Assembly (NCBI GenBank): GCA_946481275.1
Contig: CAMLMV010000040.1
Location: 1 to 57,134, forward strand
Direction: 5' to 3'
Source of the DNA: an uncultured Massilia sp.
GTDB taxonomy: Bacteria; Pseudomonadota; Gammaproteobacteria; Burkholderiales; Burkholderiaceae
Length of the DNA stretch: 57,134 nucleotides
Numbering within the stretch: the first letter of the stretch is position 1; every line of letters starts with the position of its first letter. The position numbers and the translations under genes are program-made. The notes under the pieces were generated by a model that ran no database searches, was not told the DNA's origin, and was given only the letters and a program-made list of their open reading frames with translations. Of this stretch, positions 41,784-51,476 are shown one piece after another.

Positions 41784-42914
41784 TTATTTCAACTCGTCCG
41801 CCAGCAGCTTGAGGATCTTGGCGCCGGTCGGCGACGTTTCCGGCTTGCCGTCGTTCGTCTGGACGGTCACGTCGGTCGTGGACGCGCCCTGTGCCGTCGA
41901 CACGATCACACGGTACTTCTGCGCTTCCTTGTTCTTGTCCTCGCCACCGAACAGCTTGCTGAAGAAGCCTTCTTTCTTGACGGCGTCCGGATCGACGTAG
42001 CGCACGAAATAGATGCCCTGCACGCGGTCGCGGTCTTCCACCGTGAAGCCGACGCGGTCCAGCGCCAGGCCCACGCGGCGCCATGCGCGGTCGAAACCTT
42101 CGTCGACGACGACCTTGCTGCCTTCCAGCTTGGCGTGCTGCGGTTCCAGCGGGGCATTCGTCACGAACGCGGTCGCTTCCTTGACCTTGGTGCCGGTCAG
42201 TTGGGCCATCAGGCGGCCCAGGAATTCCGCTTCCAGTTCCGGATCGTTCGGACGCGCGGTCCAGGTGGCCTGCTCCTTCTGCGGACCGGTCAGCACTTCT
42301 TCCGCGCCGCGGTGGCTGATGTAGATCTCGGTCGAACCATCCGGACGACGCTCCAGGCGGGTGCGGAACTTGTCGCGCTCGCCCGTCGAGTAGGCGGAAT
42401 CGAAGACCTTGCCGATGGTGCGGCGGATGAAGTCTTGCGGGATCTTGGCGCGGTTCTCGGCCCAGTTCGTTTCCATGATGCCAGTCTGCGGCGACTCGGT
42501 CTCGACGGTGAAGCCCGCGCCATGCCAGAACTCCAGCAGTTGCGGCCACAGCTGTTCCGGAGTTGCCTTGACGACGAGCCAGCGCTGGTTGCCGTTGCGC
42601 TCGATACGGATGGTGTCGCTGGGCACCTGGCCGATCTGTTCGCCGGACGCGGCCGCAATGGCCGGCGCGGCGCCGCGCTGCTGCTGGAAGCCGGAGGCGG
42701 TGGCGATGCCTTTGCCATCCGGCACGGCATAGCGGTTGTCCTTCTGCAGCTGGGTCAGGTCGGGCGGAACGTCCAGCGGTGCCGCTTTCTTGGAAGCCTT
42801 GTAGTCCACCTTGTCCGATTCGAACACGGTCGTGCACGCGGCCAGGCTGAACGCGATGGCGGTCAGGGCCACGGTGCGGGCTGCGGTGGAAGTCATCATC
42901 TTGCGATTCGTCAT
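41784..42914 (-). CDS. bamC: Outer-membrane assembly lipoprotein BamC
   Basis: This 376-residue protein has a lipoprotein signal (ALTAIAFSLAACTT, lipobox LAAC), then an unstructured start PLDVPPDLTQLQKDNRY, which in BamC binds BamD, and two helix-grip domains (about 125-235 and 260-370). It is part of the BAM complex that inserts outer-membrane beta barrels. The start at 42914 (MTNRKMM) is preferred; longer open frames read into dapA. Adjacent to dapA upstream by 17 bp, the usual order in beta- and gammaproteobacteria. Confidence 0.9.
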   Translation of the reverse strand: MTNRKMMTSTAARTVALTAIAFSLAACTTVFESDKVDYKASKKAAPLDVPPDLTQLQKDNRYAVPDGKGIATASGFQQQRGAAPAIAAASGEQIGQVPSDTIRIERNGNQRWLVVKATPEQLWPQLLEFWHGAGFTVETESPQTGIMETNWAENRAKIPQDFIRRTIGKVFDSAYSTGERDKFRTRLERRPDGSTEIYISHRGAEEVLTGPQKEQATWTARPNDPELEAEFLGRLMAQLTGTKVKEATAFVTNAPLEPQHAKLEGSKVVVDEGFDRAWRRVGLALDRVGFTVEDRDRVQGIYFVRYVDPDAVKKEGFFSKLFGGEDKNKEAQKYRVIVSTAQGASTTDVTVQTNDGKPETSPTGAKILKLLADELK

Positions 42915-42931
42915 ATCGTTAAAGCTGGTAA

Positions 42932-43828
42932 TCAAAGGACGCCGGAAGCGCGCAGCGCGGTGCGGACGGTGTCGTGGTATTGCGCGGACAGCGGGGCCAG
43001 CGGCAGGCGCAGGCCGGCCGGCATCTTGCCCATTTCGGCCAGCGCCCATTTCACCGGCACCGGGTTCGGCTCGACGAACAGTTTGCTGTGCAGGTCCAGC
43101 ACGCGGTTGTTGATTTCGATCGCGCGGGCGGTCTCGCCATCCAGCGCGGCCTTGCACATCTCGGCCATCGCGCGCGGTGCCACGTTCGCGGTCACCGAGA
43201 TGTTGCCGGCGCCGCCGCACAGCATCAGCGCCAGTGCGCTCGCATCGTCGCCCGAGAACACGCCGAAGGACTTGCCCTTGCCGGCAAACGAACGGTCGAT
43301 GTCGCGCAGCAGTTCGATGCCGCGGGCCAGGTTGCCGGTGGCGTCCTTGATGCCGATGATGTTGTCGACGGCGGCCAGGCGCAGCACGGTCTCGTTGCTC
43401 ATGTCGGCCACGGTGCGGCCCGGCACGTTGTACAGGATCACCGGCAGGTCGGTCGATTCGGCGATCGCCTTGAAGTGGCGATACATGCCTTCCTGCGACG
43501 GACGGTTGTAGTACGGGACGACCTGCAGCGACGCGTCGGCGCCGACTTCTTTCGCGTGGCGGGTCAGGGCGATCGCTTCGACCGTCGAATTGCCGCCCGT
43601 GCCGGCGATGACCGGAATGCGGCCGGCGATGTGGTCGACGGCCAGCTTGATCAGTTCGCAGTGTTCGTCCGGGCTCACGGTGGCCGACTCGCCGGTCGTG
43701 CCGACGATGCAGATTGCGTCCGTACCTTCCGCCACATGCCAGTCGAGGAGTTGGCGCAGGCTGTCCCTGTCCAGACTTCCATCCTCGAACATCGGTGTGA
43801 CGATTGCTACTATGCTGCCCTTAATCAT
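42932..43828 (-). CDS. dapA: 4-hydroxy-tetrahydrodipicolinate synthase
   Basis: This 298-residue enzyme condenses pyruvate with aspartate semialdehyde, the first committed step of lysine and meso-diaminopimelate synthesis. Catalytic Lys in IIGIKDATG (Schiff base) and Tyr in [24 protein letters not shown] forms the substrate loop. Full length, start [13 protein letters not shown]. It lies upstream of bamC, so cell-wall precursor synthesis and outer-membrane assembly are cotranscribed. Confidence 0.96.
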   Translation of the reverse strand: MIKGSIVAIVTPMFEDGSLDRDSLRQLLDWHVAEGTDAICIVGTTGESATVSPDEHCELIKLAVDHIAGRIPVIAGTGGNSTVEAIALTRHAKEVGADASLQVVPYYNRPSQEGMYRHFKAIAESTDLPVILYNVPGRTVADMSNETVLRLAAVDNIIGIKDATGNLARGIELLRDIDRSFAGKGKSFGVFSGDDASALALMLCGGAGNISVTANVAPRAMAEMCKAALDGETARAIEINNRVLDLHSKLFVEPNPVPVKWALAEMGKMPAGLRLPLAPLSAQYHDTVRTALRASGVL

Positions 43829-43929
43829 AATCAGTGGACCGTGCCGTTAATAAATAAATGTCGATTGTAGCGGATAGCCTGACGTTATGGTTCATTCCAC
43901 ACCAGATAAATGGCATGGTTACAGGTTGG

Positions 43930-44475
43930 TTACATATCGAGCCGGATTGCGCCTGGATCGACCTCCGGCCCCGCCGCGCACAGCCTTTGCACGCGGGCCG
44001 TACGGGGCGTTTCGATGATACCGTCCTCGAATGCGAGCACCTTCAAGCCATGGCGCGCGGCGACGTCCAGCAACTCGCCGGACGCCAGCAGGAACGCCGG
44101 ATTGGACGGTTTGCCGAAGCGTTCGTTCCCGAGCGCGAAGGTTTCGTAGACGAGGATCCCATTCGGCGCCAGCGCGCTTGCGAGATGCGCGAACAGGGGC
44201 CGGTGCAGGTAGTTCGTGACGACGATGCCGGCGAAGCGCCCCGGCGCGAACGGCCATACGCTGCCCTCCGCTTCGAGGTCGTGATACAGGGTCGTGATGC
44301 CCGGTCCGGCCGCCTGCGCGAGGGCTTGTTCGTCGCGGTCGACCGCGAGCACGGGATGGCCGTTGGACGCCAGCAGGCGCGCATGGCGGCCGCCGCCGCA
44401 GGCGAGATCGAGCGTCTCGCCGGCTGGAATGACGGGTGCCCAGCGCGCGACCCAGGCGGATGGACGGTCCGTCAC
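43930..44475 (-). CDS. Class I SAM methyltransferase (TehB-like)
   Basis: This 181-residue protein starts at the GTG at 44475, which overlaps the trpS stop (GTGA). Motif I is LDLACGGGRHARLLASNG (E/DLxCGxGxxA), VLAVDRDEQAL is motif II and IVVTNYLHRPLF the NYL motif typical of tellurite-resistance/TehB and UbiE-type small methyltransferases. Acceptor unknown. Coupled to trpS. Confidence 0.8.
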   Translation of the reverse strand: MTDRPSAWVARWAPVIPAGETLDLACGGGRHARLLASNGHPVLAVDRDEQALAQAAGPGITTLYHDLEAEGSVWPFAPGRFAGIVVTNYLHRPLFAHLASALAPNGILVYETFALGNERFGKPSNPAFLLASGELLDVAARHGLKVLAFEDGIIETPRTARVQRLCAAGPEVDPGAIRLDM

Positions 44476-45674
44476 GAGTAAGACAGACCCATGACTTCGC
44501 GCACGTCGCGCATCGTTTCCTGCGCCAGCTTGCGCGCCTTCTCGCAGCCGTCGGCGACGATGGCGCGCACGAGCGACGGGTCGTCGATGTACTGCTGCGC
44601 GCGCTCGTGCATCGGTTCCTGCTCGGCCAGCACGGCTTCCACGACGGGCTGCTTGCATTCGAGGCAGCCGATGCCGGCGCTCGTGCAACCCTTCATGACC
44701 CAATCCTTCGTGTTTGCGTCCGAATAGACTTCGTGCAGCTGCCACACGGGGCATTTGAGCGGATCGCCCGCGTCGCTGCGGCGCACGCGCGCGGGGTCGG
44801 TCGGCATCGTGCGGATCTTCTTCGTGACGGATGCCGGATCCTCGCGCAGCGAGATCGAGTTGCCGTAGCTCTTGGACATCTTGCGGCCATCGAGGCCCGG
44901 CAGGCGCGACGCCTCCGTCAACTTGACTTGCGGCTCGACGAGGATGATCTTGCGGCTGCCTTCCAGGTAGCCGAACAGGCGCTCGCGGTCGATGTTCGAC
45001 AGGCTGCCCGCCTCGTCCAGCATGGCCTGCGCCTGCTCCAGCGCGGCGGCGTCGCCGTCCTGCTGGAACGCGGTGCGCAGTTCCGCATACAGCTTGGCGC
45101 GCTTGCTGCCCAGCTTTTTCACGGCATCCAGCGCCTTCTGCTCGAAGCCCGGCTCCTTGCCGTACAGATGGTTAAAACGCCGCGCAATTTCCCGCATCAT
45201 CTCAATGTGCGGCACCTGGTCCTCGCCCACCGGCACCTGCGTGGCGCGGTAGATCAGCACGTCGGCCGCCTGCAGCAGCGGGTAGCCGAGGAAGCCGTAG
45301 GTCGCGAGGTCGCGGTTGGCGAGGTTCTCGATCTGGTCCTTGTACGTCGGCACGCGCTCGAGCCAGCCGAGCGGCGTGGCCATCGACAGCAGCAGATGCA
45401 GTTCCGCGTGCTCCGGCACCTTCGACTGGATGAAGATCGTGGCCTGGGCCGGATCGATGCCGGCCGCCAGCCAGTCGATGACCATGTCCCACGTGCTTTT
45501 CTCGATGATGGCCGGGTCGTCGTAATGCGTGGTCAGCGCGTGCCAGTCGGCCACGAAGAACAGGCAAGGCAGTTCGGACTGCATGCGGATCCAGTTCTTC
45601 AGGGCCCCATGGTAGTGGCCAAGGTGCATCAGCCCGGTCGGGCGCATGCCGGAAACGACACGGTCGGGAAACAT
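44472..45674 (-). CDS. trpS: Tryptophanyl-tRNA synthetase
   Basis: This 400-residue class I synthetase has the HIGH-type signature TGLMHLGHYHG near residue 15 and KMSKS in DGRKMSKSYGNS. It is longer than the 334 residues of E. coli TrpS, as in Burkholderiales. It loads Trp on tRNA(Trp). Its stop overlaps the methyltransferase start; the M50 protease gene lies 7 bp upstream. Confidence 0.95.
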   Translation of the reverse strand: MFPDRVVSGMRPTGLMHLGHYHGALKNWIRMQSELPCLFFVADWHALTTHYDDPAIIEKSTWDMVIDWLAAGIDPAQATIFIQSKVPEHAELHLLLSMATPLGWLERVPTYKDQIENLANRDLATYGFLGYPLLQAADVLIYRATQVPVGEDQVPHIEMMREIARRFNHLYGKEPGFEQKALDAVKKLGSKRAKLYAELRTAFQQDGDAAALEQAQAMLDEAGSLSNIDRERLFGYLEGSRKIILVEPQVKLTEASRLPGLDGRKMSKSYGNSISLREDPASVTKKIRTMPTDPARVRRSDAGDPLKCPVWQLHEVYSDANTKDWVMKGCTSAGIGCLECKQPVVEAVLAEQEPMHERAQQYIDDPSLVRAIVADGCEKARKLAQETMRDVREVMGLSYS

Positions 45675-45681
45675 GGCGGTA

Positions 45682-46335
45682 TCAGGTCAGGAGAAAATTC
45701 AGGGGGTAGATGATCACGTGCAGCAGCAGGTTCGCGACGATGCCGACCCAGTACAGCCAGTAGCCGATCACGTGCAGGAAGATCAGCGCGAGCAGGATGA
45801 TGAAGCCGTACGGCTCCAGGCGTGCGAACTGGAACGCCGCCTTGTGCGGCAGGATGGAAAACAGTACGCGGCCGCCGTCCATCGACGGGATCGGCAGCAG
45901 GTTGAACGCCATCAGCCACAGGTTCGTCTGCACGCCGGCATTGGCCACGAGGTGCGGGAAGCGTTCCTGCACGCCGAAATATTCCAGGAAGATTCCGATC
46001 AGGAGCCAGATCAGCGCCATCAGGAAGTTGGCACCCGGACCGGACAGGGCGACCCACGCCATGTCGCGTTTCGGATGGCGCATCTGGCCATAGTTGATCG
46101 GCAGCGGTTTCGCGTAGCCGAACACGAAGCCCGACATCAGGTACATCACCACGGGAATGACGATGGTGCCGATCGGATCGATGTGGGCCAGCGGATTGAG
46201 GGTGGTACGCCCGGCGGCGTGTGCGGTGTTGTCTCCGAAGCGTTTCGCGACGAACGCCTGGGCGGCGTCGTGCATCGTCAGCGCAAAGAGGACAGGCAGT
46301 GCATATACTGCCAGATTGCGTATGAGTTCATCCAT
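45682..46335 (-). CDS. Site-2 protease family (M50) membrane protein
   Basis: This 217-residue protein has about five membrane helices. The zinc motif of M50 proteases, normally HExxH, reads HDAAQ in FALTMHDAAQAFV, so the Glu is Asp and the second His is Gln. The other conserved parts are good: NPLAHIDPIGT, LSGPGANFLMAL and LLPIPSMDGGRVL, which supplies the third ligand Asp. Activity is doubtful or unusual. It lies between trpS (7 bp) and the threonylcarbamoyl gene (43 bp). Confidence 0.82.
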   Translation of the reverse strand: MDELIRNLAVYALPVLFALTMHDAAQAFVAKRFGDNTAHAAGRTTLNPLAHIDPIGTIVIPVVMYLMSGFVFGYAKPLPINYGQMRHPKRDMAWVALSGPGANFLMALIWLLIGIFLEYFGVQERFPHLVANAGVQTNLWLMAFNLLPIPSMDGGRVLFSILPHKAAFQFARLEPYGFIILLALIFLHVIGYWLYWVGIVANLLLHVIIYPLNFLLT

Positions 46336-46378
46336 AACCTGCGATTCTATCAGAGCTCGCGGGCGTGGCGGTCTCGGC

Positions 46379-47002
46379 CTACAGGCCGAACGCGGCCGGA
46401 TCGCCCCGGCCTTCGCGTACGAGCTCGGCGTCAGGCCCCGTGAGGTCGACGATGGTGGTGGGTTCGAGCGTGCCGGCGCCGCCGTCGATCACGAGCTCGA
46501 TCTGCCTGTCGAGGCGTTCGCGCACCTCGTCCGGATCGGACAGCATGTTGTCGTCGCCCGGCAGTTGCAGCGTGGTGCCGATCAGGGGTTCGCCCAGTTC
46601 TTCCAGCAGCGCGAGCAGGATCGCGTTTTCCGGCACGCGGATGCCGATCGTCTTGCGCGACGGGTGCGACAGGCGCCGCGGCACTTCCTTCGTCGCTTCG
46701 AGAATCACCGTGTACGGCCCCGGCGTGACGGCCTTCAGCTGCCGGTATTGCCGGTTGTCGACGCGCGCATACGTGGCGATCTCGGACAGGTCGCGCACGA
46801 GCAGCGTGAGGTGGTGCTTCTCGTCGACGCCGCGGATGCGCCGCAGCTTTTCGACGGCCGCCTTGTCGTCGAGGCGGCACACGAGGGCATACGCCGAATC
46901 GGTGGGCGCGGCGACGATGCCGCCGCCCTGGATGATCTGGGCGGCCTGGCGGATCAGCCGCGCCTGCGGATTCTGGGGATGGACTTCGAAATATTGCGTC
47001 AT
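46379..47002 (-). CDS. YciO/Sua5-type threonylcarbamoyl-AMP synthase family protein
   Basis: This 207-residue protein has the YrdC fold: [21 protein letters not shown] (in part), then [30 protein letters not shown] (in part) and [20 protein letters not shown] is the YciO variant of the PTET-type loop. Members bind ATP, threonine and bicarbonate to make threonylcarbamoyl-AMP for tRNA t6A, but YciO may differ. Its ATG overlaps the htpX stop (ATGA). Confidence 0.85.
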   Translation of the reverse strand: MTQYFEVHPQNPQARLIRQAAQIIQGGGIVAAPTDSAYALVCRLDDKAAVEKLRRIRGVDEKHHLTLLVRDLSEIATYARVDNRQYRQLKAVTPGPYTVILEATKEVPRRLSHPSRKTIGIRVPENAILLALLEELGEPLIGTTLQLPGDDNMLSDPDEVRERLDRQIELVIDGGAGTLEPTTIVDLTGPDAELVREGRGDPAAFGL

Positions 47003-47898
47003 CGCGCGAACCCCGACTGGCGCAGGGCCTGGAGTGCCGCGATACGTTCTTCCATCGGCGGGTGCGACGCGAACAGCGCGCCCCAGCCGCTGCCATGGCC
47101 GGAAATGCCCGACGCGGCCATCGACTGCGGCAGCGCGCCCGGATGCATGCCGGACAGGCGCGCGAGCGCATGCTGCATCGGCAGCGGGCTGCCCAGCAGC
47201 TGGGCCGAACCGGCGTCCGCGCGGAATTCGCGCTGGCGCGAGAACCACGCGACGATGATCGACGCGACGATGCCGAACAGGATCTCGCACACGAACACGG
47301 TGATCGCGTAGCCGAAGCCCGGCCCGCGGTCGCCGCTGCCGCGGCGGAACACGAGGTTGTCGACGAAGAAGCCGACGACGCGCGCGAGGAACACGACAAA
47401 GGTGTTCACCACACCCTGGATCAGCGTCAGCGTGACCATGTCGCCATTGGCCACGTGGGCGATCTCGTGGCCCAGCACAGCCTCCACTTCCTCGCGGTTC
47501 ATGTTGGCGAGCAAGCCCGTCGACACCGCGACCAGCGCGGAATTTTTAAAGGCGCCCGTCGCGAAGGCATTCGGTTCGCCGTCGTACACGGCCACTTCCG
47601 GCATGGCAATGCCCGCGCGCTGCGCGAGATTACCGACGGTGCTGAGCAGCCATGCCTCGGTGGCATTGCCCGGCTGCTCGATGACGCGCGCGCCGGTGGA
47701 CATCTTCGCCATCGGTTTGCTCATCAACAGGGAAATGATCGAGCCCGTGAAGCCCACGACGAGCGAGAACACGAGCAGCGCCCCGACGTTGATGCCCTGC
47801 CCGCCGACGGGACGTCCCACGCCGAGGACGTTCAGCACGATCGACAGCACGAGCACGACGGCGAGGTTGGTGGCGAGGAACAGCAGTATGCGCTTCAT
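46999..47898 (-). CDS. htpX: Membrane zinc protease HtpX
   Basis: This 299-residue M48 protease has HEIAH ([18 protein letters not shown]) as its zinc motif and a downstream [13 protein letters not shown] that supplies the Glu ligand. Two N-terminal and two mid membrane helices place the active site in the cytoplasm. Quality control of misfolded inner-membrane proteins, often under envelope stress. Start [15 protein letters not shown]. Confidence 0.95.
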   Translation of the reverse strand: MKRILLFLATNLAVVLVLSIVLNVLGVGRPVGGQGINVGALLVFSLVVGFTGSIISLLMSKPMAKMSTGARVIEQPGNATEAWLLSTVGNLAQRAGIAMPEVAVYDGEPNAFATGAFKNSALVAVSTGLLANMNREEVEAVLGHEIAHVANGDMVTLTLIQGVVNTFVVFLARVVGFFVDNLVFRRGSGDRGPGFGYAITVFVCEILFGIVASIIVAWFSRQREFRADAGSAQLLGSPLPMQHALARLSGMHPGALPQSMAASGISGHGSGWGALFASHPPMEERIAALQALRQSGFAR

Positions 47899-47974
47899 GG
47901 GACGGGTCTCCGGCCGGGTTCAATATCAGTCCGACAAGATAAGGGCAAGATGCCGAAAATTCAAGCGCCGCGCC

Positions 47975-48805
47975 TCAGAACCAGTCGTGCCAGACTGGCG
48001 TAACGCCGCTCGGCAATGGCGGCAACTGGTCGAACTCGACGCGCGACTCCCCCGGCGCATGAAAATCCGTCCCGCGCGATGCGAGGAAGCCATAGCGGCG
48101 CGCCACCTCGGCATACGTCGCATACTGGTCCGGCGTATGGCTGCCCGTGACGACTTCGATCGCATTGCCGCCCAGCTGTTTGAATTCGTCGAACAGCGCG
48201 CCCTCGGCCGTCGCGTCGAAGCGGTAGCGGCCCGGGTGCGCAATCACGGGGATGCCGCCCGCCGCGCGAATCCAGCCCATCGCATCGGCCAGCGTGGCCC
48301 AGCGATGCGGCACGTAGCCCGGCTTGCCTTCGGTGAGATAGCGGCGGAATACCTCGGACGTCGTCGAACACGTGCCGAGCTCGCACAGGTAGCGCGCGAA
48401 ATGGGTGCGCGACAGCAGGTCCGGGTTGCCGACGTATTTCAGCGCCCCCTCGTAGGCATTCGGGATGCCGGCCTTGTCGAGCTGCGCGGCGATCTCGCGC
48501 CCGCGCGCATCGCGCCCGTGGCGCGTGGCGGCCAAGCCCTGCACGAGAGTCGGGTTGTCTTCGTCGACCCGCAGGCCGACCAGGTGCACCGTCTCGCCGG
48601 CCCACGTCACGGAAATTTCCACGCCGGGCACAAAGCGCATGCCCAGTTCCTCGGCCTTGGCGCGCGCGGCCTTGATGCCGCCGATCTCGTCATGGTCCGT
48701 CAGCGCCCACACGTCGACACCGCCCTTGCGGGCATACGCGGCCACGGCGGCGGGCGCGAGCACGCCGTCGGAGACGTTGGAGTGGCAGTGGAGGTCGACT
48801 TTCAT
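47975..48805 (-). CDS. PHP-domain phosphatase (3-prime,5-prime-nucleoside bisphosphate phosphatase, RNase AM/YciV type)
   Basis: This 276-residue protein has PHP motifs: MKVDLHCHSNVSDG (I), WALTDHDEIGGI (II), FVPGVEISVTW, PVIAHPGRYRF (III) and RGTDFHAPGE (IV). These bind three metals. E. coli RNase AM (YciV, rnm) removes 5-prime phosphates from nucleoside bisphosphates and trims RNA ends. The start at 48805 begins the conserved MKVDLHCHS; an ATG at 48814 would add three residues. Confidence 0.88.
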   Translation of the reverse strand: MKVDLHCHSNVSDGVLAPAAVAAYARKGGVDVWALTDHDEIGGIKAARAKAEELGMRFVPGVEISVTWAGETVHLVGLRVDEDNPTLVQGLAATRHGRDARGREIAAQLDKAGIPNAYEGALKYVGNPDLLSRTHFARYLCELGTCSTTSEVFRRYLTEGKPGYVPHRWATLADAMGWIRAAGGIPVIAHPGRYRFDATAEGALFDEFKQLGGNAIEVVTGSHTPDQYATYAEVARRYGFLASRGTDFHAPGESRVEFDQLPPLPSGVTPVWHDWF

Positions 48806-48854
48806 GGGCAGCATCCGGACAGGGTATCTTTTCGAGATACCATTGTACGCAATG

Positions 48855-49733
48855 TCAGCCCGCGAGGAACTCCTCGATCATGCGCGCCAGCACTTCGGGT
48901 TGATCGTGGTGCAGCATGTGGCCCGCGTCCGGCATCATGCGCGGCGTAACCTTCGCCAGTTGCGCGAGCCGGCGGTCGACCTCGTGACGCGCCTCTTCCT
49001 TCGGGCCCATCCAGCGCCACATGTCCGTGTGCTCGGCCTCGACCCACAACACGGGCGCCGTGATGCGGCGCCAGCACGCGAGCACCTCTTCCACCTGGTA
49101 CAGCAGGGGCCCCGGCATCTTGTGCGCCGGATCGCCCAGGATTTCCCATTCCCCCTGCGCATTCTGCGCGGCCCAGTGCTGCGCGAGGAAGGCGGCGCGG
49201 TCGGCGGGCAGGCGCGGGTTGGTCTTCTGCAGGCGCGTCGCCACATCAATCAGGCTGGCGTAGCCGCGCATGACGGGCGGCGCCTTCACCTCGTCCAGCC
49301 ACTTCGCGTAGCGGCCCGGCGCCTGTTCGGGGCGCGTCGCGGGCAGGCCGAAACCTTCCAGGTTGATCAGCCTGGCGATGCGTTCCGGCCGCACGCCCGC
49401 ATACACGCTCACGATGTTGCCGCCCATGCTGTGGCCCAGCAGGTTCACGGGTTCGCCGGGCGAATAATGGTCGAGGATCGCTTCCAGGTCGGCGAAGTAG
49501 TCGGGGAACCAGTACGTATCGTTGCCGGAGCGCTCGGTGAGGCCGAAACCGCGCCAGTCGTGGGCGATCACGTGCCAGTCGCCCTGCAACGCGTCGACGA
49601 CGAACTGGAACGAGGCCGACATGTCCATCCAGCCATGCGCCATGAACAGCTTGGGCGCGCCCTCGCGGCCCCAGTGGCGGACATGGGTGCGCAGGCCGCG
49701 GATGGTGAGGAATTCGGAGCGGGACGGTGTCAT
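48855..49733 (-). CDS. Alpha/beta hydrolase
   Basis: This 292-residue protein has catalytic Ser102 in NLLGHSMGGN, likely Asp in LWVEAEHTDM, and His in MPDAGHMLHHDQPE. The oxyanion loop is MAHGWMDMSASF, and HDWRGFG is the lid start. Substrate unknown; the architecture is like epoxide hydrolases, haloalkane dehalogenases or esterases. Alone on minus, beside the gamma-carbonic anhydrase genes across a 144-bp gap. Confidence 0.88.
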   Translation of the reverse strand: MTPSRSEFLTIRGLRTHVRHWGREGAPKLFMAHGWMDMSASFQFVVDALQGDWHVIAHDWRGFGLTERSGNDTYWFPDYFADLEAILDHYSPGEPVNLLGHSMGGNIVSVYAGVRPERIARLINLEGFGLPATRPEQAPGRYAKWLDEVKAPPVMRGYASLIDVATRLQKTNPRLPADRAAFLAQHWAAQNAQGEWEILGDPAHKMPGPLLYQVEEVLACWRRITAPVLWVEAEHTDMWRWMGPKEEARHEVDRRLAQLAKVTPRMMPDAGHMLHHDQPEVLARMIEEFLAG

Positions 49734-49877
49734 GGCAGTTCCTGTTTACGGGTTAAATTAGTACGACCGTTCGCATTATAAGCACGAAGCTTGTATTTCT
49801 GCTGGCCAGCCCCATCTGGCCTGCTTACGGGCGTGAAGGCGTAAAATACGGGCATCTCAACCTTCCGCGAGCACTCC

Positions 49878-50402
49878 ATGGCGATTTACCAGCTGGGCGA
49901 AGATGCGCCCGAGATCGATCCTTCGGCCTATATCGCCGAATCGGCCACGCTGATCGGCAAAGTGACGGTCGAGGCGGATGCCTCGGTGTGGTCCGGCGTG
50001 ACGATCCGCGGCGACAACGAGCGGATCACGATCGGCACCGGCAGCAATGTCCAGGAAGGCACGGTGATGCACACGGACATGGGCTTTCCGCTCGTGCTCG
50101 GCAAGAACGTCACCGTCGGCCACCAGGCGATGCTGCACGGCTGCACCGTCGGCGACGGCGCGCTGATCGGCATCCAGGCCGTGGTGCTGAACGGCGCGAA
50201 GATCGGCAAGGGCTGCCTCGTGGGAGCCGGCGCTGTCGTTACCGAAGGCAAGGAATTCCCGGATGGTTCGCTGATCCTGGGTGCCCCGGCCAAGGTGGTG
50301 CGCACGCTCACGGAAGACGACCTGCTCCGCCTGCAGCGCAGCGCCGAAAGCTATGTCGAGCGCGGCAAACGCTTCAAGGCGGAGCTCAAGAAAATCGGAT
50401 AA
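49878..50402 (+). CDS. Gamma-carbonic anhydrase family protein (YrdA-like)
   Basis: This 174-residue left-handed beta-helix protein of hexapeptide repeats ([36 protein letters not shown] in part) carries His ligands in HTDMG, VGHQAML and LHGCTV. Such proteins bind zinc or other metals; many have little anhydrase activity. First of a two-gene run with hslO, 3 bp apart. Confidence 0.9.
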   Translation: MAIYQLGEDAPEIDPSAYIAESATLIGKVTVEADASVWSGVTIRGDNERITIGTGSNVQEGTVMHTDMGFPLVLGKNVTVGHQAMLHGCTVGDGALIGIQAVVLNGAKIGKGCLVGAGAVVTEGKEFPDGSLILGAPAKVVRTLTEDDLLRLQRSAESYVERGKRFKAELKKIG

Positions 50403-50405
50403 AGA

Positions 50406-51362
50406 ATGACGACTGATACCAGCAAGGACACCCTCCAGAAATTCATCTTCGACAACGCAGCCGTCCGCGGCGAGCTCGTCGAGATCTCCAACGCGTGGCG
50501 CGAGATCCAGTCGCGCCACGTCTACCCGAAGGCGGTGCGCGCCTTGCTGGGCGAAATGGTCGCCGCGGCGGCGCTGCTGTCCGCCAATCTCAAGTTCAAT
50601 GGCTCGATCGTCATGCAGATCCATGGCGATGGCCTGGTGAAGCTGCTCGTCGTCGAGTGCGACGCGAACCTGCGCATGCGCGCCACCGCCAAGCTGAGCG
50701 AAGGTGCCGAGGTGCCGGACGACGCGTCCGTCACCCAGTTGCTGAACCAGCATGGCCGCGGCCGTTTCGTGATTACGCTCGACCCGCAGGACAAGGTCCC
50801 GGGCCAGCAGCCGTACCAGGGCGTCGTGCCGCTCGTCGGCGAGGACATCGCGACCGTCATCGAAAACTACATGCTGCGCTCGGAACAGATGGACACCAAG
50901 CTGTGGCTGGCGGCCGACGAGAACGTCGCGCGCGGCCTGCTGCTGCAAAAGCTGCCGCGCAATTCCAACGTCGAAGGCCAGGTCAAGCAGGCCAGCGAGG
51001 AGGAAGACCTCGAGACATGGACCCGCGCCATCATGCTGGGCCAGACGCTGAAGCAGGAAGAACTGCTCACGACCGACGTGGAAACGCTGCTCCGCCGCCT
51101 GTTCTGGGAAGAGACGATCCGCGTGTTCGACCCGCTGCATCCGTCATTCCACTGCTCGTGCTCGCGCGAAAAAGTGGGCAACATGCTCAAGATGCTGGGC
51201 AAGGAAGAAGTCGAGTCCGCCCTGCACGACCTGGGTGAACTGGGCATCAACTGTGACTTCTGCGGCAAGCACTATGGCTTCGACGCCGTCGACTGCGCGC
51301 AATTATTCGCCAGCGACACGACGGTTGACGCCGTGGCGCCTGCCTCCAGTGTCAAGCACTGA
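50406..51362 (+). CDS. hslO: Redox-regulated chaperone Hsp33
   Basis: This 318-residue protein is a holdase activated by oxidation. The C-terminal zinc site is CSCSREKVGNML and CDFCGKHYGFD (CxC and CxxC), which release zinc on disulfide formation. The N-terminal substrate domain begins DTLQKFIFDNAAVRGELVEI in part. Hsp33 and the following Dps suggest a local theme of oxidative stress, although dps has its own leader and an hslO terminator precedes it. Confidence 0.96.
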   Translation: MTTDTSKDTLQKFIFDNAAVRGELVEISNAWREIQSRHVYPKAVRALLGEMVAAAALLSANLKFNGSIVMQIHGDGLVKLLVVECDANLRMRATAKLSEGAEVPDDASVTQLLNQHGRGRFVITLDPQDKVPGQQPYQGVVPLVGEDIATVIENYMLRSEQMDTKLWLAADENVARGLLLQKLPRNSNVEGQVKQASEEEDLETWTRAIMLGQTLKQEELLTTDVETLLRRLFWEETIRVFDPLHPSFHCSCSREKVGNMLKMLGKEEVESALHDLGELGINCDFCGKHYGFDAVDCAQLFASDTTVDAVAPASSVKH

Positions 51363-51370
51363 TCGAGCAC

Positions 51371-51400
51371 GGGGACGTCATTGGCGTCCCCTATCATTTT
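51371..51400 (+). terminator. Terminator after hslO
   Basis: Perfect stem GGGGACG/CGTCCCC (7 bp), loop TCATTGG, followed by TATCATTTT, starting 9 bp past the stop. Confidence 0.7.
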
Positions 51401-51476
51401 GATTGGCAATATAAACTACAGCTATTGGTAGATCCTGTTAAGCTTGTCTTCAATGACACGCCAACAGGAGAATTCC

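Noticed and set aside
51411..51425. OxyR half-site upstream of dps
   Set aside because: Only one half-site with a mismatch (ATAA instead of ATAG) was seen; a full OxyR site needs two. Not called as a feature.
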